Of a stretch of 63,590 nt of DNA, positions 1 to 12,649 are shown in pieces (positions within the stretch are counted from its first letter, which is position 1; the number at the start of each line of letters is the position of its first letter). The notes under the pieces are model-generated. The model worked only from the letters and a program-made list of their open reading frames with translations, had not been told where the DNA came from and did not search any database. A program made the position numbers and the translations under genes. The stretch lies in contig JAVKOQ010000295.1 in NCBI GenBank assembly GCA_031835245.1, positions 1-63,590 on the forward strand. Reading direction: 5' to 3'. The stretch is from Balamuthia mandrillaris. Taxonomy: Eukaryota; Discosea; Longamoebia; Balamuthiidae.

Positions 1-5
1 AAAAT

Positions 6-91
6 GGTAGATATCCCACCCCACGACCATAAACTTCCCACCCCACCGATAAAAATTCCACCCCTCAGGTAAAAGTCCCAACCTATTAGGG
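6..91 (+). repeat. Left terminal inverted repeat of the MULE
   Basis: The repeat is built from about four copies of a motif near 21 bp long, each shaped like TAAANNTCCCACCCC, starting near 6, 27, 48 and 69. The same motif array occurs inverted at the right end. Regular spacing near two helical turns suggests multiple transposase-binding sites; this is inference. Confidence 0.8.
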
Positions 92-421
92 TGACATGAA
101 TTATGAGTAACTCTATCGTTACATTGCTACTGTGTTTCTCTTTGCTTGGCGAGAGGAATAACCGTTGTAAAAGAAACTGTCAGGAATTGAAAGCATGCTG
201 TATCCTTTGTCAACGGTTATTCCTCTCACCATTCTTGCCCGCCATACTTTTCTTTTTGTTCCCGCCTTTTTTTTTCAATAACGTTACCGTTACTTTTTCT
301 TGGGTTGTAACAAGGTCTTCTTCTTTAACTTTTTTCTTTCAACTAGAAACAGCTACACACAACCATCACACACCTTTTTTGTTTGTTTGGCTTTTTGTTT
401 TTTCCTTTTTTTTTTCTCATT

Positions 422-2959
422 ATGGAAGCGAAGAAAAAAAGATTTGCCGAGATTTACGGGTGGATTTTTGAACGAAAGGTTCCATTGCAGCAGCTTTCAC
501 GGTTGTACAATGGTGGAGAGGATGCTCCGCCCTTTTATCGAGTCCAATGGAGATCAACTCGTGGGCTTACAAAGCGAACAGGAGTGAAGGTGCTTAGTAA
601 TCCGCGGACCACCCTTGAAGGAGTGAAAGTGTTGGTGGCGCCTAAAGTCAAGAAGGTGAAGAATGGGGTCCTTGAGGTTGCACTCAGCGAGAATCTTCAC
701 TGCTCTGGCGGCTTTGCCTGTGCTCCTCCTGCAAGAGGAAAGAAGAACAAAAAACTAAAGGACTGTGAAGTACAAAGCCGTTGGGTGGGGTTTAGAGATG
801 AGCTAAACACTGCCTACATCTACATCCAGAAGGAAGCCCAAAGCCACGGACCTGGGTTTTGCGCGCCTTCCGCTTTGCCTATGACACCTGCGCTTCGGCA
901 GTGGCTCCGCCAGATGGATGGGCAAGGAACAAAAGAAGACGGAATGAATGGGAGAGGAGGAGCAATGACGGCGCACGAGCTGCAACGAATGTTGCTGGGG
1001 GGCGCTTGTGAGCTGGTCAAGGATGCTCGGGATGTACCCACTGTGCAGGAGATTGCCACTGTAATCCACAACGGAAGGAAAAAACTGCGAATCGGCAAGA
1101 AAGGGCAACCCAGAGCAGAAGCCCTCCAAGAGGCCTTGAATCGGCCAGAACTGGCTTCTACTATCCTTTTCCCACCTTTGGAGAGCCGTGAAACGTACAT
1201 CCTTGATCGCACGGCGGCCCGTCGGCCATGGATGATTTTTCTGATCGCGCCTTATGCAGTCACTGTGCTTCAGCGATGGGGTAAGGATGTAGTCGGCCTG
1301 GACAGCATCTACAAGCTATCCAAGTCACATCCCCCCGTTTGGGCACTGGTGGTGCAAGATGACTTGGGACGGAGCTGGCCTGTTGCCTTCGCTGTTGCTA
1401 GCAAGGAACGAGCAGCAGTTGTGCGCTTTTTCCTTTCGTCTGTTCGTCACTTTTTTGAGACACAGACGACAACGATCTACTCCCCAAAACCTACGTGGCA
1501 ACCCTTCGTAATGATCGACAAAGACAAGGTGGAGCGTAACGGGGCGACAAGTGCTGGCTTTCAGGTGGTGTTGTGTGACTTTCATGCACAACAACTGTGG
1601 AGAAAAAAAGTTGCGCAGTATGGTTTGTTCTCTCTCTTTCATGCATCTGCTCTCTCCCTCTCGTTGTTGCTCATACAAGTAGAAACTAACAATAATACCA
1701 AACAACAAGGGAAGGATGATGGAAGTGTATTGGGTTTGTTAAAAAGACTGCAACATGCCATGACAGAAGATGCAGAGGAAGAAGCAACAAAAGTGTTGAA
1801 GAACTATTGCCAAAAAAAGAGGATTACCCGTTTTTGGCAGTACTTTGACAAGAACTGGCTTTCTCCTCCATGGGCATCAACGTGGAAAAGCATTGATCGT
1901 CCTGGGTACCGAGAGGGCTTGTGGAATACCAACAATGCAACAGAGACGATCTTTCGTAGCATTCTTCGTGATTTCCCCTGCAAAGGCACCAAAGGGGATC
2001 ACAACTTGGTCTTAACGCTAGCAGACAATGTGTTTCGCCGCTACAATGTGGAGCTCAACCGCATCGATGTACTACAGCAACGCCCAAGCCTTGGTGTTTG
2101 CCGGCTTTGGAGGAGATATCAAGAGGGATTGCGGCTGGCACAGCACCAACAGAGTGAGAAACAGAAAGAAAAAGAAGAAATAGAGAATGGCAGCAAAAAC
2201 GATGACAACAACAACGACAGAGAGGAAAAAGAGGTAGAAGAAGGATTGAACGCACATTTTGTAGAGCTTGCTGACGGCGTTTTCAAATGGAATGAGTACG
2301 ACGTGACTATAGAATTGCCTTCATGCCCCTGTCCTTACTTTCGGTATTATGGTAGGAGGTGCAAACACGTTTTTGGACTTGCTGCTCATCTACAGAAAAC
2401 ATTTTCAGATCAGAACCTTTTAGAGCTTGGGCTGAAAAGACAAACAAGACGCACCAACAGCAGCACCTCACAAGTGGCAAGAATAGTTGAAGATGACATC
2501 GTTGAAGCAGATGATACTGACTCCCTGGAGCAACGTGTAGCGCCTGTTACCCTTGATGATGAAGATGTGGAAGGAGAGGAGGGAGATGAACAGGACGAGG
2601 AACAGCAGGCGCTGCTACTGTTGGAGGAGCCATCAATGGATGAACTTGGTGAGGACGCCGGCGGAGATCTTGAGGAAGAAACTTCTGAAGGAGAAGAACA
2701 CAACAATAAGAAAGAAGAGAAGGAGGAGAAGGAGGAGAAGGAGGAGGAGGAGAAGGAAAAGGAGAAAGACAAACTGAATGCAAACAAAAATCAAGGAACA
2801 AAGCATCAACATCCAGTGGAGCCAAAAATCGAGTACTCTAGCAAGGAAGAAGCAGAACAAGCAATCGCATATGCTACAGGGAAGTCATCACCTGGGAGGC
2901 CGCGCAATACAACAAAGAGGCCGAAAGTAGCAACCAACCTGCGACTCACAGAAGAATGA
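422..2959 (+). CDS. MULE transposase with SWIM zinc finger
   Basis: Encodes about 845 residues; ATG 422 is preferred because the upstream in-frame stretch is a phenylalanine run. The DDE-type core is recognisable: VVGLDSIYKLSK (first Asp), VMIDKDKVERNGA (second Asp) followed by VVLCDFHAQQLW, and a late Glu candidate in NNATETIFRS. A SWIM finger follows (CPCPYFRYYGRRCKH, the CxCxnCxH pattern), then an acidic/lysine-rich tail ending with an AT-hook-like SPGRPRN. These parts and their order match Mutator/MULE transposases. Residues around 1623-1680 read like a translated pyrimidine-rich intron (GTTTGT to AG, length divisible by three), so splicing there is possible. No disabling break is seen. 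Confidence 0.85.
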   Translation: MEAKKKRFAEIYGWIFERKVPLQQLSRLYNGGEDAPPFYRVQWRSTRGLTKRTGVKVLSNPRTTLEGVKVLVAPKVKKVKNGVLEVALSENLHCSGGFACAPPARGKKNKKLKDCEVQSRWVGFRDELNTAYIYIQKEAQSHGPGFCAPSALPMTPALRQWLRQMDGQGTKEDGMNGRGGAMTAHELQRMLLGGACELVKDARDVPTVQEIATVIHNGRKKLRIGKKGQPRAEALQEALNRPELASTILFPPLESRETYILDRTAARRPWMIFLIAPYAVTVLQRWGKDVVGLDSIYKLSKSHPPVWALVVQDDLGRSWPVAFAVASKERAAVVRFFLSSVRHFFETQTTTIYSPKPTWQPFVMIDKDKVERNGATSAGFQVVLCDFHAQQLWRKKVAQYGLFSLFHASALSLSLLLIQVETNNNTKQQGKDDGSVLGLLKRLQHAMTEDAEEEATKVLKNYCQKKRITRFWQYFDKNWLSPPWASTWKSIDRPGYREGLWNTNNATETIFRSILRDFPCKGTKGDHNLVLTLADNVFRRYNVELNRIDVLQQRPSLGVCRLWRRYQEGLRLAQHQQSEKQKEKEEIENGSKNDDNNNDREEKEVEEGLNAHFVELADGVFKWNEYDVTIELPSCPCPYFRYYGRRCKHVFGLAAHLQKTFSDQNLLELGLKRQTRRTNSSTSQVARIVEDDIVEADDTDSLEQRVAPVTLDDEDVEGEEGDEQDEEQQALLLLEEPSMDELGEDAGGDLEEETSEGEEHNNKKEEKEEKEEKEEEEKEKEKDKLNANKNQGTKHQHPVEPKIEYSSKEEAEQAIAYATGKSSPGRPRNTTKRPKVATNLRLTEE

Positions 2960-3112
2960 TTGCTTGAATTAAGTTAGTATCTCTTTTTTTTAAACAAAAT
3001 CTCTCCCTCCTTTCCTACTTTTAGCTAACACCTCACACAAACACCAGAAACCGAACGTACCTTTCAATCAAATTTAACAAAACCTGAAACAACAAAGAAA
3101 AAGGCAGCGGCG

Positions 3113-3508
3113 GTGGCGGCGGCTGCACCAAAAAAACAACAAAATCAAAAAACAAAAACGCAAAGTGGTATGTTTGTCACTTTTTGTATCAAGCAGATTC
3201 TTTTTCTGAAGTTGATGTTTGTCATTTTTGAAGAGTGCAAAGCAAAGCGTACCTCTCAATGGCAAAAGAACTGTAAAACGGAAGAGATCTATGGCGTCGC
3301 ACCCGTGGTGAACTACCAGGATCCCCGAGTGGACAAAAGGAAGCCTCTCTCTCCAAAACGACAACTGAAGCCCAACCCACGGTACCAGAAAACCCAGGTC
3401 GTGAAGCTCCTCTCTCCTCAAAAAAAAGAACAGAACGAAGAAAAGGTGCCCAGCGTGACAAAGAAAAGACTGGCCAAAAGAACAAAACGAAAAAAAAAAG
3501 CCCCCTAA
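3113..3508 (+). CDS. Short basic ORF inside the MULE, downstream of transposase
   Basis: An open frame of up to 131 residues, rich in Lys and Arg, ending KRTKRKKKAP. A GTATGT...AAG segment at about 3168-3233 (66 bp) looks like an intron; removing it leaves about 110 residues and drops the only hydrophobic patch. No family recognised. It could be an accessory protein of the element, a 3' exon of the transposase, or chance in A-rich DNA. The rest of 2960-3623 holds A-rich sequence with no other gene. Confidence 0.3.
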   Translation: MAAAAPKKQQNQKTKTQSGMFVTFCIKQILFLKLMFVIFEECKAKRTSQWQKNCKTEEIYGVAPVVNYQDPRVDKRKPLSPKRQLKPNPRYQKTQVVKLLSPQKKEQNEEKVPSVTKKRLAKRTKRKKKAP

Positions 3509-3623
3509 AAAATAAATTTTTGATTTTTCTGATCCCTTTTCTCCACTCTCTAAAATAATGGCCAGCGCACGCTTTGGTGGCAAAATAGCACAAAAATAAT
3601 AGGTTGTTATAAATACATATTAG

Positions 3624-3712
3624 GGTGGGTAAATTACCTGAGGGGTGGGACGTTTACCGAAGGGGTGGGACTTTTAGCGTTGTGGGGTGGGACGTTTACC
3701 CGATTCGCAATG
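3624..3712 (-). repeat. Right terminal inverted repeat of the MULE
   Basis: Read on the minus strand it starts GGGTAAACGTCCCACCCCAC and continues with three further TAAAnGTCCCACCCC-like units, mirroring the left end with several substitutions. The outer edge lies near 3712, where host coding sequence resumes. Confidence 0.8.
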
Positions 3713-5133
3713 GTGGTTTTGTTGGATTTTGCGGAGGAAGTGGAGGTGAGGACGATGATGACGATGACTATTTGTCAAAGTATCGAGTGAAGGAGCCAGA
3801 GGAACCGGTTTACAAGACGGAGGAAGAGCTTCTGGCTGAAAAGTATTCCAAGTACAAAGGGCTTACCTCGTTGGTAGTTCCCTCCAACAACAGCAACAGC
3901 CCAAAGAAAGATAAAAGCAGTGAAAGAGGAGCTGCATCAGACTATGAGATCTACGGAGAAGTGCACGAGAAGTTGACCTATGCCACCACGCACGAGTTCA
4001 ACATTCACAGCCTCGGCATGAACAGCGACGGCGAGACCTTCCTCTCCTGTGATGACCTCCGGATCAACCTGTGGAACGTGGAGCGCGCTACTCCCTGTTT
4101 CAATATCGTGGACCTCAAGAGCACGGCTGACCTCTCGCAGCTGGACGAGGTCATTACGGCCATGCACCTTCACCCCGGACACTGCGACCTGGTGGTCTAT
4201 GGCACGAGCAAGGGCAATCTCCACCTGGTTGACACCAGGCAGAACGCCAAGTGTAGCCATGCGTTAGTGTTTGGAGGCATAACTGACAGTTTAGACTTTG
4301 CTCTCGCGTCTTCCTCGTCTGCTTCCTCATCTTCTCCATTTTCTGCTTCATCGTCGTCATCGATTGCTCCTCGTATTCGTACTTTGGTCGCTGGAGTCGA
4401 TCCTGTAGTGGAAGAAACAGAAGGAGGAGGCGGGGGTGGAGGAAGAGGGCGTTCCTCCAGTATGAAAGGCGAGGAGAACAAGCTGTTGAGGGAGTTGGTC
4501 TCCTCCATTAGCGACGTGAAGTGGTTGGGCAGCGGCACGGATGACCGGCTGCTCCTCACGAGGGACTATTTCAGCATGAAGGTGTGGGACCTGAAGATGG
4601 CCAGCCGCACGAACGCCGCCAGGGGCACCAAAGGCTTTGATCCTTCCAACATCGTCGGCTCTCCTTCCTTCAAACAACGCTCTTCCACTTCTGCTTCCTC
4701 CAAAAACACCAACAACAACCTCAACAACGGAACAACAAACGCGAGTGGTGGAAATGGAGAAGGAAGTGGAGGAGGCGGACCAGTGGAAGTCATACCGATG
4801 AACGAACAGTTGATGGACGACATCAACTTTCTGTTCGATAAGGACTTGTTGTTTGATCCGTTCCGATGCAGTGCAAGCAGCAGTGGCAACCTCTTGGTGA
4901 GCGGCAGCTATGACTCGTTGTTAGTCCTCTATGACAGGTTCCTCAAGAGGAAGAGCTACATCAGCCTCAACCATGCAATCGAGATGGGAGACAGTTGGAG
5001 CGTGCCCAAGCGGAATGCTGCGGGAGGCGTTGCTAAGAAGGTCCTCAACGTGGCCTATCATCCGGTGCATGATCTTGTTGCGGTTGCTTCTGGCTCTTAC
5101 CTCTATTTCTATGGTGCTACTAATGTGAAGTAA
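3713..5133 (+). CDS. PP2A B55/PR55 regulatory subunit, 3' part (5' cut by transposon)
   Basis: WD40-type regulatory subunit of protein phosphatase 2A, which selects substrates for the A/C core enzyme and controls mitotic exit in eukaryotes. Clear B55 signatures: CDDLRINLWNVE, CFNIVDLKS, DEVITAMHLHPGHCDLVVY, LVSSISDVKW, LLTRDYFSMKVWDLKM, and the C-terminal VLNVAYHPVHDLVAVAS. Relative to the usual 440-510 residues, about the first 150 (first WD repeats) are absent, because the frame runs leftward into the transposon end. Serine-, glycine- and asparagine-rich insertions (about 4300-4480 and 4670-4790) lengthen two loops. No intron in this part. The missing 5' end should lie left of the window if this is a simple insertion. 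Confidence 0.9.
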
Positions 5134-5311
5134 GCAAAAGAGAAGCAAGAAGAAGAATGGAAGGAAAAAAAGTGTTTCTGTAGATGGTTTTTTGCAAAGT
5201 CATTGTTTTTTCACTCTCTCTTCTCTCCTCCGCTCCTCTGTCTCTATGCTTCTGCATCACTTCTTCTCTCCTCGCTTTTCTGCTTCTCTTTTCTTTGCTC
5301 TCTTCGTTTGA

Positions 5312-6046
5312 TCATGAGGAAGAGGAAGCAGAATGATGAGGTATGAAGTGAAAGTGATAGATAGAGACGAGGTGATGATCTTGCAAGTCTGGATAGAATT
5401 GAAGGAGAGCTTCGTAGAGCTCTTGCTTGTTGTTGAAGCCGTCATTCTTGGCATCTTCTTCTGTAACCGCTGCAAAGCTCTTCACGCACACTTTTTCGAT
5501 GATGGCTTCTCCCTTTGGCTCTTTTCGCTTTTGTTAGTTCAATAAGGACGAAAAGAAAAACAAGAAGTAGAACTAGAAGAAGAAGAAGAAGAAGAAGAAG
5601 AAGAAGAAGAAGAAGAAGAAGAAGAAGAAGAACAAGAACAAGAAGAAGAAGAAGAAGAAGAAGAAGAAGAAGAAGAACAAGACGAAGAAGAACAAGACGA
5701 CGAACAAGCAGCAGCGCTAACGAGACCGAGAATGAGCAGACGAAGAGAGAAGCACAGAGGAATAAGAAGAAAACTAACCATTGTGTTTATCAGAGATCAG
5801 AACAGGAAGAACAGGCTTCAACGGGAAGTGAATGGCAGAGGGGCTGCCTCCATACCGAATGGTGGTTGCCTTACGTCCCTCCTCCACCGGCAAATAATGC
5901 TTGAGGTGAAAGCCAAGCGTGGGGCGCAGGTTCAGCTCATGTTGCGGAAAGTCCTTTCCGAGCTGCTCTAGCGCTGCTGCTTGTGCTTCGTCCTTCTCGG
6001 GAGAGAGAAGCGAATAGATTTTTTCTCCATCGTGGAGAGCGGCCAT
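5312..6046 (-). CDS. ASCH-domain protein (RNA-binding fold)
   Basis: Two exons, 6046-5779 and 5520-5312, give 158 residues; the join is phase-consistent (AATG|GTTAGT donor, AAAAG|AG acceptor). ASCH hallmarks appear in order: an N-terminal LNLRPTLGFHL, GRKATTIRYG, PVLISDKHN, then GEAIIEKV, EEDAKNDGFNNKQELYEAL, and LVSIYHFHF. The ASCH fold is PUA-like and often linked to RNA binding or hydrolase activity; the exact substrate is unknown. The start at MAALHDGEK is the first ATG after the upstream small ORF stops. The intron is dominated by a GAA/TTC microsatellite. An alternative is fusion to the upstream membrane ORF through an unusually short 31-bp intron. Confidence 0.75.
5575..5703 (+). repeat. 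GAA trinucleotide tract in the ASCH intron
   Basis: Near-pure GAA with a few CAA and GAC interruptions. On the sense strand of the gene it reads TTC, placing a long pyrimidine tract within the intron upstream of the acceptor. Confidence 0.95.
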
Positions 6047-6080
6047 TCGTCCGAAGAAGAAGAAGAGCGCAGAAAGAGCG

Positions 6081-6287
6081 TCAGTCTTGGTGCTGGCGGT
6101 GGCGAGGAGGGGTGACGAGGCGGCCGTTTTGGCGGGTGTAGTAAGGCTTGTGGGGCTCCGGGTGAAACACGGTCCACATCTCCCAGGCGTAATAGCCCAA
6201 CAGACATATAGCCAAGAGCACGCCACCCACCCACAGCAGCAACCAGCTCTCCTCATCCATTTCCATTTCTTCTTCCCTCACTTGCAT
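6081..6287 (-). CDS. Small single-pass membrane ORF (68 aa) upstream of ASCH gene
   Basis: Starts at a good ATG (MQVREEEMEMDEESW) and has one strong hydrophobic helix, WLLLWVGGVLLAICLLGYYA, followed by an aromatic stretch MWTVFHPEPHKPYY. It stops 35 bp before the ASCH ATG on the same strand. It could be a separate short gene, an upstream ORF of a bicistronic transcript, or the first exon of a membrane-anchored ASCH protein. I do not recognise its family. Confidence 0.45.
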   Translation of the reverse strand: MQVREEEMEMDEESWLLLWVGGVLLAICLLGYYAWEMWTVFHPEPHKPYYTRQNGRLVTPPRHRQHQD

Positions 6288-6677
6288 CGTTCTTTGTATT
6301 TATATTTTTTTGGGAGGATGGTGTTGCTTCTGATTTGATTCGATTGAAGCGGTTTGCAAAAAAAGAAGAAGAAGGAGGAGGAGAAGAAAACAAGAAGCAC
6401 AAGGAGAAGAAGGGAAGTGGATAACGTACCTAGATGAACCAAGACTTGAAGCGGTGAAACTTTCTTTCTTGGCTAGATTAGATCCGTTGGAATAATAGGT
6501 TGAACATTCGGTCAAGCATAAAACTATCTATTATCATCCGAGTAACGAACATCTTATAGGTTGAACACAAATTGATTGATGGACACCTACTATTATGTTG
6601 CATTTGCTGATAATATGTCGACAAATAAGAAAGCAAAAAAAAAAGAAAAGAAAAAAGAAAGAAAAAAGAAAAGAAAA
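6288..6677. promoter_or_regulatory. Divergent promoter between ASCH locus (-) and NSUN2 (+)
   Basis: About 390 bp with no gene, containing A/G-rich runs and AT-rich sequence around 6530-6610. An in-frame ATG at 6579 lies upstream of the chosen NSUN2 start and would add a Lys-rich extension. Confidence 0.5.
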
Positions 6678-10136
<3,459 letters not shown>

Positions 10137-10195
10137 AACAAGGGTCTCTTTTCTATATAAACATCATTTGGCACAGAATAAAAACAAAAGAAGGA

Positions 10196-11881
10196 TCACT
10201 CAGAAGAAGAGCTGGTCTCCACTTCAACGTTCAACAAAGCACGAGGGCATAGACCTGCTTCCTCCAAGGTTTGGTTCATGTCACTGAATCGCTTCTTTGG
10301 AAAGGAGGTCACGAGAGAATAGGAAGGAACTGGCTGCTTCTCTTCTTTCTTCTCTTCCTCCTCCAACAGCACCAAATCCACAAAGTCGCGAACGTGTTGC
10401 AATCGGTCCCATCGGAAGAACGTTCTCTCTATCCTCTTCATCTCTCCTCCCACGTTCATCCTCAACACCAGCGAACATACATCCGAAGGGGAAGAGGAAG
10501 AAGGTTTCGGTAACTGCTCCACCAAATGTCGTTTCCTTTCGAGCTCTCGTTGGTGCATGAGAGAGACAGAGAGAGCTTGAGCCTCCTCCAAAGCTTTGGC
10601 CTCCTTTTCCAGCTCGATGCGAGCTTGTTCCTGCATTTCCGCCTCTTGTCTTTGTTGCTCCTTCTCTCGATCGCGTTGAAGGCTCTCCAGGTAGGCCCAA
10701 TCCTGCTCCTTGCGAAGCAGCTCTCGCTGACGAGCCTCCGCAGAGAGACGCTGCCGCCGCTCCTCCTCGTCTCGCTCCGCCTCTTGTCGCAGCTTCTCCT
10801 CCACCATTTTCCTTCGTCGCTCTGCTTGCTTTTGTTCTTGTCGTATCTCTTTCTCCCTTCGTAGCCGTTCCACTAAAGCGCTGTGCCGTTCTTGCGATCG
10901 AAGCAGGGGGCTTGAGGTCTCTGGTCCTCGTTGTGACGAAGACGGAGCAAGCGATGAGGGTATATCTGATTCTTCTTCCCCTTCCATCTCCATCTCGGCT
11001 TGAAGACGTCGAGCGAGAGCCTCATCCTCGTCCTCCAGTTGTGCTTGCAGCTGCTGCGCCAAGAATGCGTCTTTCTCTTCCTGTTCCACTTTTCTTTTCT
11101 TCTCGTCCTCTGCTTTTTGTGCTTCCTTCTCTGCCTCCGCCTTCTTTTGCTTGAGGGATTCCTCCAGCGCTCTCACCAGCTCCTCATCCAGTTCTTCCTC
11201 GTCTAGTACTTTGACGTCGTTGGACTCCATCATCGATGCACGCAACGCTCTTTCTAGATCTCCGTCCTCCTCCTCCCCTCCTTCCGCTGCTACCTCCTCC
11301 TCGAGCATTCTTCTGCCTTCTCTGTTCTTACGCAGCAACCTCCGCAGCTCTTTCCGTTCTTTGGCTTGGGATGAAGGAACGGAAGAGACTGAAACAGGGA
11401 TGGAGCTGTTCTCTTCTTCTTCCTCCTCCATGGCTCTCCTTCTCATCCGCTCCTCCATCAACTTGTTTCTGTCGCTAACGGACAAGCTAGAGTAGTAGTC
11501 CCAGTCGCTGTTCGGCACCGCCTCTTCTTCTCCTTTGTGCCCTGCTTTCTCTTCTTCTTTGTCTTCGCTCTGACTCATGGCAAGGGCGAGCTGCAAGTCT
11601 TCTTCCTCCTTGCGCAGCGCCTCCTCCCTGCTCTTCCGCAGGATGGCCTCCTCTGCCTCCTCCTCCTGCTCCTTCTCTTCTTGCGGGTGAGGAGGGGTGG
11701 CAACAAGGTCCATGCCCCCTCCTCCCCCGACCTCACGCAGGAGGTCCTCCTCATCGAGCCAAGGAGCCACCCCCGACAGCAGCGAGCCCCAGCCTCTGTC
11801 TCGCAAAAGCTGTTGGTGTCGCGCCCACCGTTCCTCCAAACTATCTTCTTCCCTTCTGCCTCCGCCTCCGCCGCGACTCAT
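10196..11881 (-). CDS. UIM-rich UBX-domain protein (p97/CDC48 adaptor-like)
   Basis: Single exon, 561 residues. Several ubiquitin-interacting motifs are visible (DLQLALAMSQSE, DLERALRASMMESN, ELVRALEESLKQK, plus EALARRLQAEM). A long charged coiled coil follows, with DWAYLESLQRDREKEQQRQ as in FAF/UBXD8 proteins. A C-terminal UBX domain begins near VCSLVLRMNVGGE and contains the S3/S4-loop-like FPKKRF in place of FPR, then LEEAGLCPRALLNVE. UBX domains bind p97/CDC48 and UIMs bind ubiquitin, so a role in p97-dependent protein quality control is likely. No UBA or thioredoxin-like UAS domain is apparent, unlike FAF1/FAF2. ATG at 11881. Confidence 0.85.
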   Translation of the reverse strand: MSRGGGGGRREEDSLEERWARHQQLLRDRGWGSLLSGVAPWLDEEDLLREVGGGGGMDLVATPPHPQEEKEQEEEAEEAILRKSREEALRKEEEDLQLALAMSQSEDKEEEKAGHKGEEEAVPNSDWDYYSSLSVSDRNKLMEERMRRRAMEEEEEENSSIPVSVSSVPSSQAKERKELRRLLRKNREGRRMLEEEVAAEGGEEEDGDLERALRASMMESNDVKVLDEEELDEELVRALEESLKQKKAEAEKEAQKAEDEKKRKVEQEEKDAFLAQQLQAQLEDEDEALARRLQAEMEMEGEEESDIPSSLAPSSSQRGPETSSPLLRSQERHSALVERLRREKEIRQEQKQAERRRKMVEEKLRQEAERDEEERRQRLSAEARQRELLRKEQDWAYLESLQRDREKEQQRQEAEMQEQARIELEKEAKALEEAQALSVSLMHQRELERKRHLVEQLPKPSSSSPSDVCSLVLRMNVGGEMKRIERTFFRWDRLQHVRDFVDLVLLEEEEKKEEKQPVPSYSLVTSFPKKRFSDMNQTLEEAGLCPRALLNVEVETSSSSE

Positions 11882-11985
11882 TGTGTGTGTTGTGTGTTGT
11901 GTGTGCCTCTTGTTGCGTGGGTGCAGTGCGTGTGTCTGTCCGACAGGTTGATCGAGCCGTCTTTTGTTTGTTTGTTTGTTTATGG

Positions 11986-12075
11986 CTTTCCCTTTCCCTT
12001 TCCCTTTCCCTTTCCCTTTCCCTTTCCCTTTCCCTTTCCCTTTCCTTTCCCTTTCCCTTTCCCTTTCCCTTCCCT
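11986..12075 (+). repeat. CCCTTT hexamer tandem array
   Basis: About 14 copies of TTTCCC with one shortened unit. It lies about 100-200 bp upstream of the UBX-gene ATG, so on that gene's strand it is purine-rich (GGGAAA). Confidence 0.95.
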
Positions 12076-12124
12076 CCTTTTTTCTCCGATGAAAAAAAAA
12101 AAATTAGAAATTTGTTGGCAAGGA

Positions 12125-12132
12125 TGACGTCA
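12125..12132. promoter_or_regulatory. TGACGTCA palindrome (CRE/ATF-type site)
   Basis: Perfect 8-bp palindrome about 245 bp upstream of the UBX-gene start. The same site recurs twice upstream of the capping-protein gene. Confidence 0.4.
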
Positions 12133-12649
12133 TCGTCAATCGCGTGCAGCTGAAGTGCGCAACCACTGCACTTGTCCTGCAGAAGTGTTTTTTTTTTATT
12201 TTTTAAATGATTTAAACTTTTTATATATATTAATTTTATGTTGGGTGCTCAAGCTGCTTTTGTTTCTCTCTCTTTGTCTTTGGAACAATGACGAAGCCTC
12301 CACCGACAAGGAACTTCCAAGCCAGCAACCAACTCCCTTGTTCACGACCATAAATTACGTGTCCTTCGTGCAGGCAGGGCGCTGATCATCGCGGCTAACA
12401 TGAAGCCAAAGACCAAGGATCATGGTTCCGTTCCAACAACGGAACAGAGCAATGATGGCTCTCCACTAGAGAGAGAGTTCAGGTCATCGACTCCTCGATG
12501 AAAGAATAAAAAGAAAATGGTTGGGGTGGTCCACAAAAAATGTGTTTATTCTTCAACTTGCAAACCACAGACCGAAAGAATGTATTCTCGCAACTTTTGT
12601 TGTCAGAAGGTCAGCAGCTGCAAGGAGAGCTGGTTTATTTTTGTGAAGT

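Larger units (their letters stand above)
6..3712 (+). mobile_element. Mutator-like (MULE) DNA transposon with SWIM transposase
   Basis: Inverted GGTARAYRTCCCACCCCAC ends face each other at about 6-24 and 3694-3712. They enclose one long transposase gene and a possible short basic ORF. The right end passes directly into the coding frame of a PP2A B55 gene, so the element appears inserted in that host gene. Only five bases are visible left of the left end, so a target-site duplication cannot be tested. The MULE family makes 8-10 bp duplications and moves by cut-and-paste. The ORF is long and open and both ends are present, so the copy looks recent and possibly autonomous. Confidence 0.85.
11882..12649. 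other. Intergenic region with CCCTTT array and CRE-like site
   Basis: Upstream of the UBX gene (-) and downstream of the secreted-protein gene (-). It holds a TG-rich stretch, a CCCTTT hexamer array, a TGACGTCA palindrome and AT-rich sequence around 12190-12240. No credible gene seen. Confidence 0.6.
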
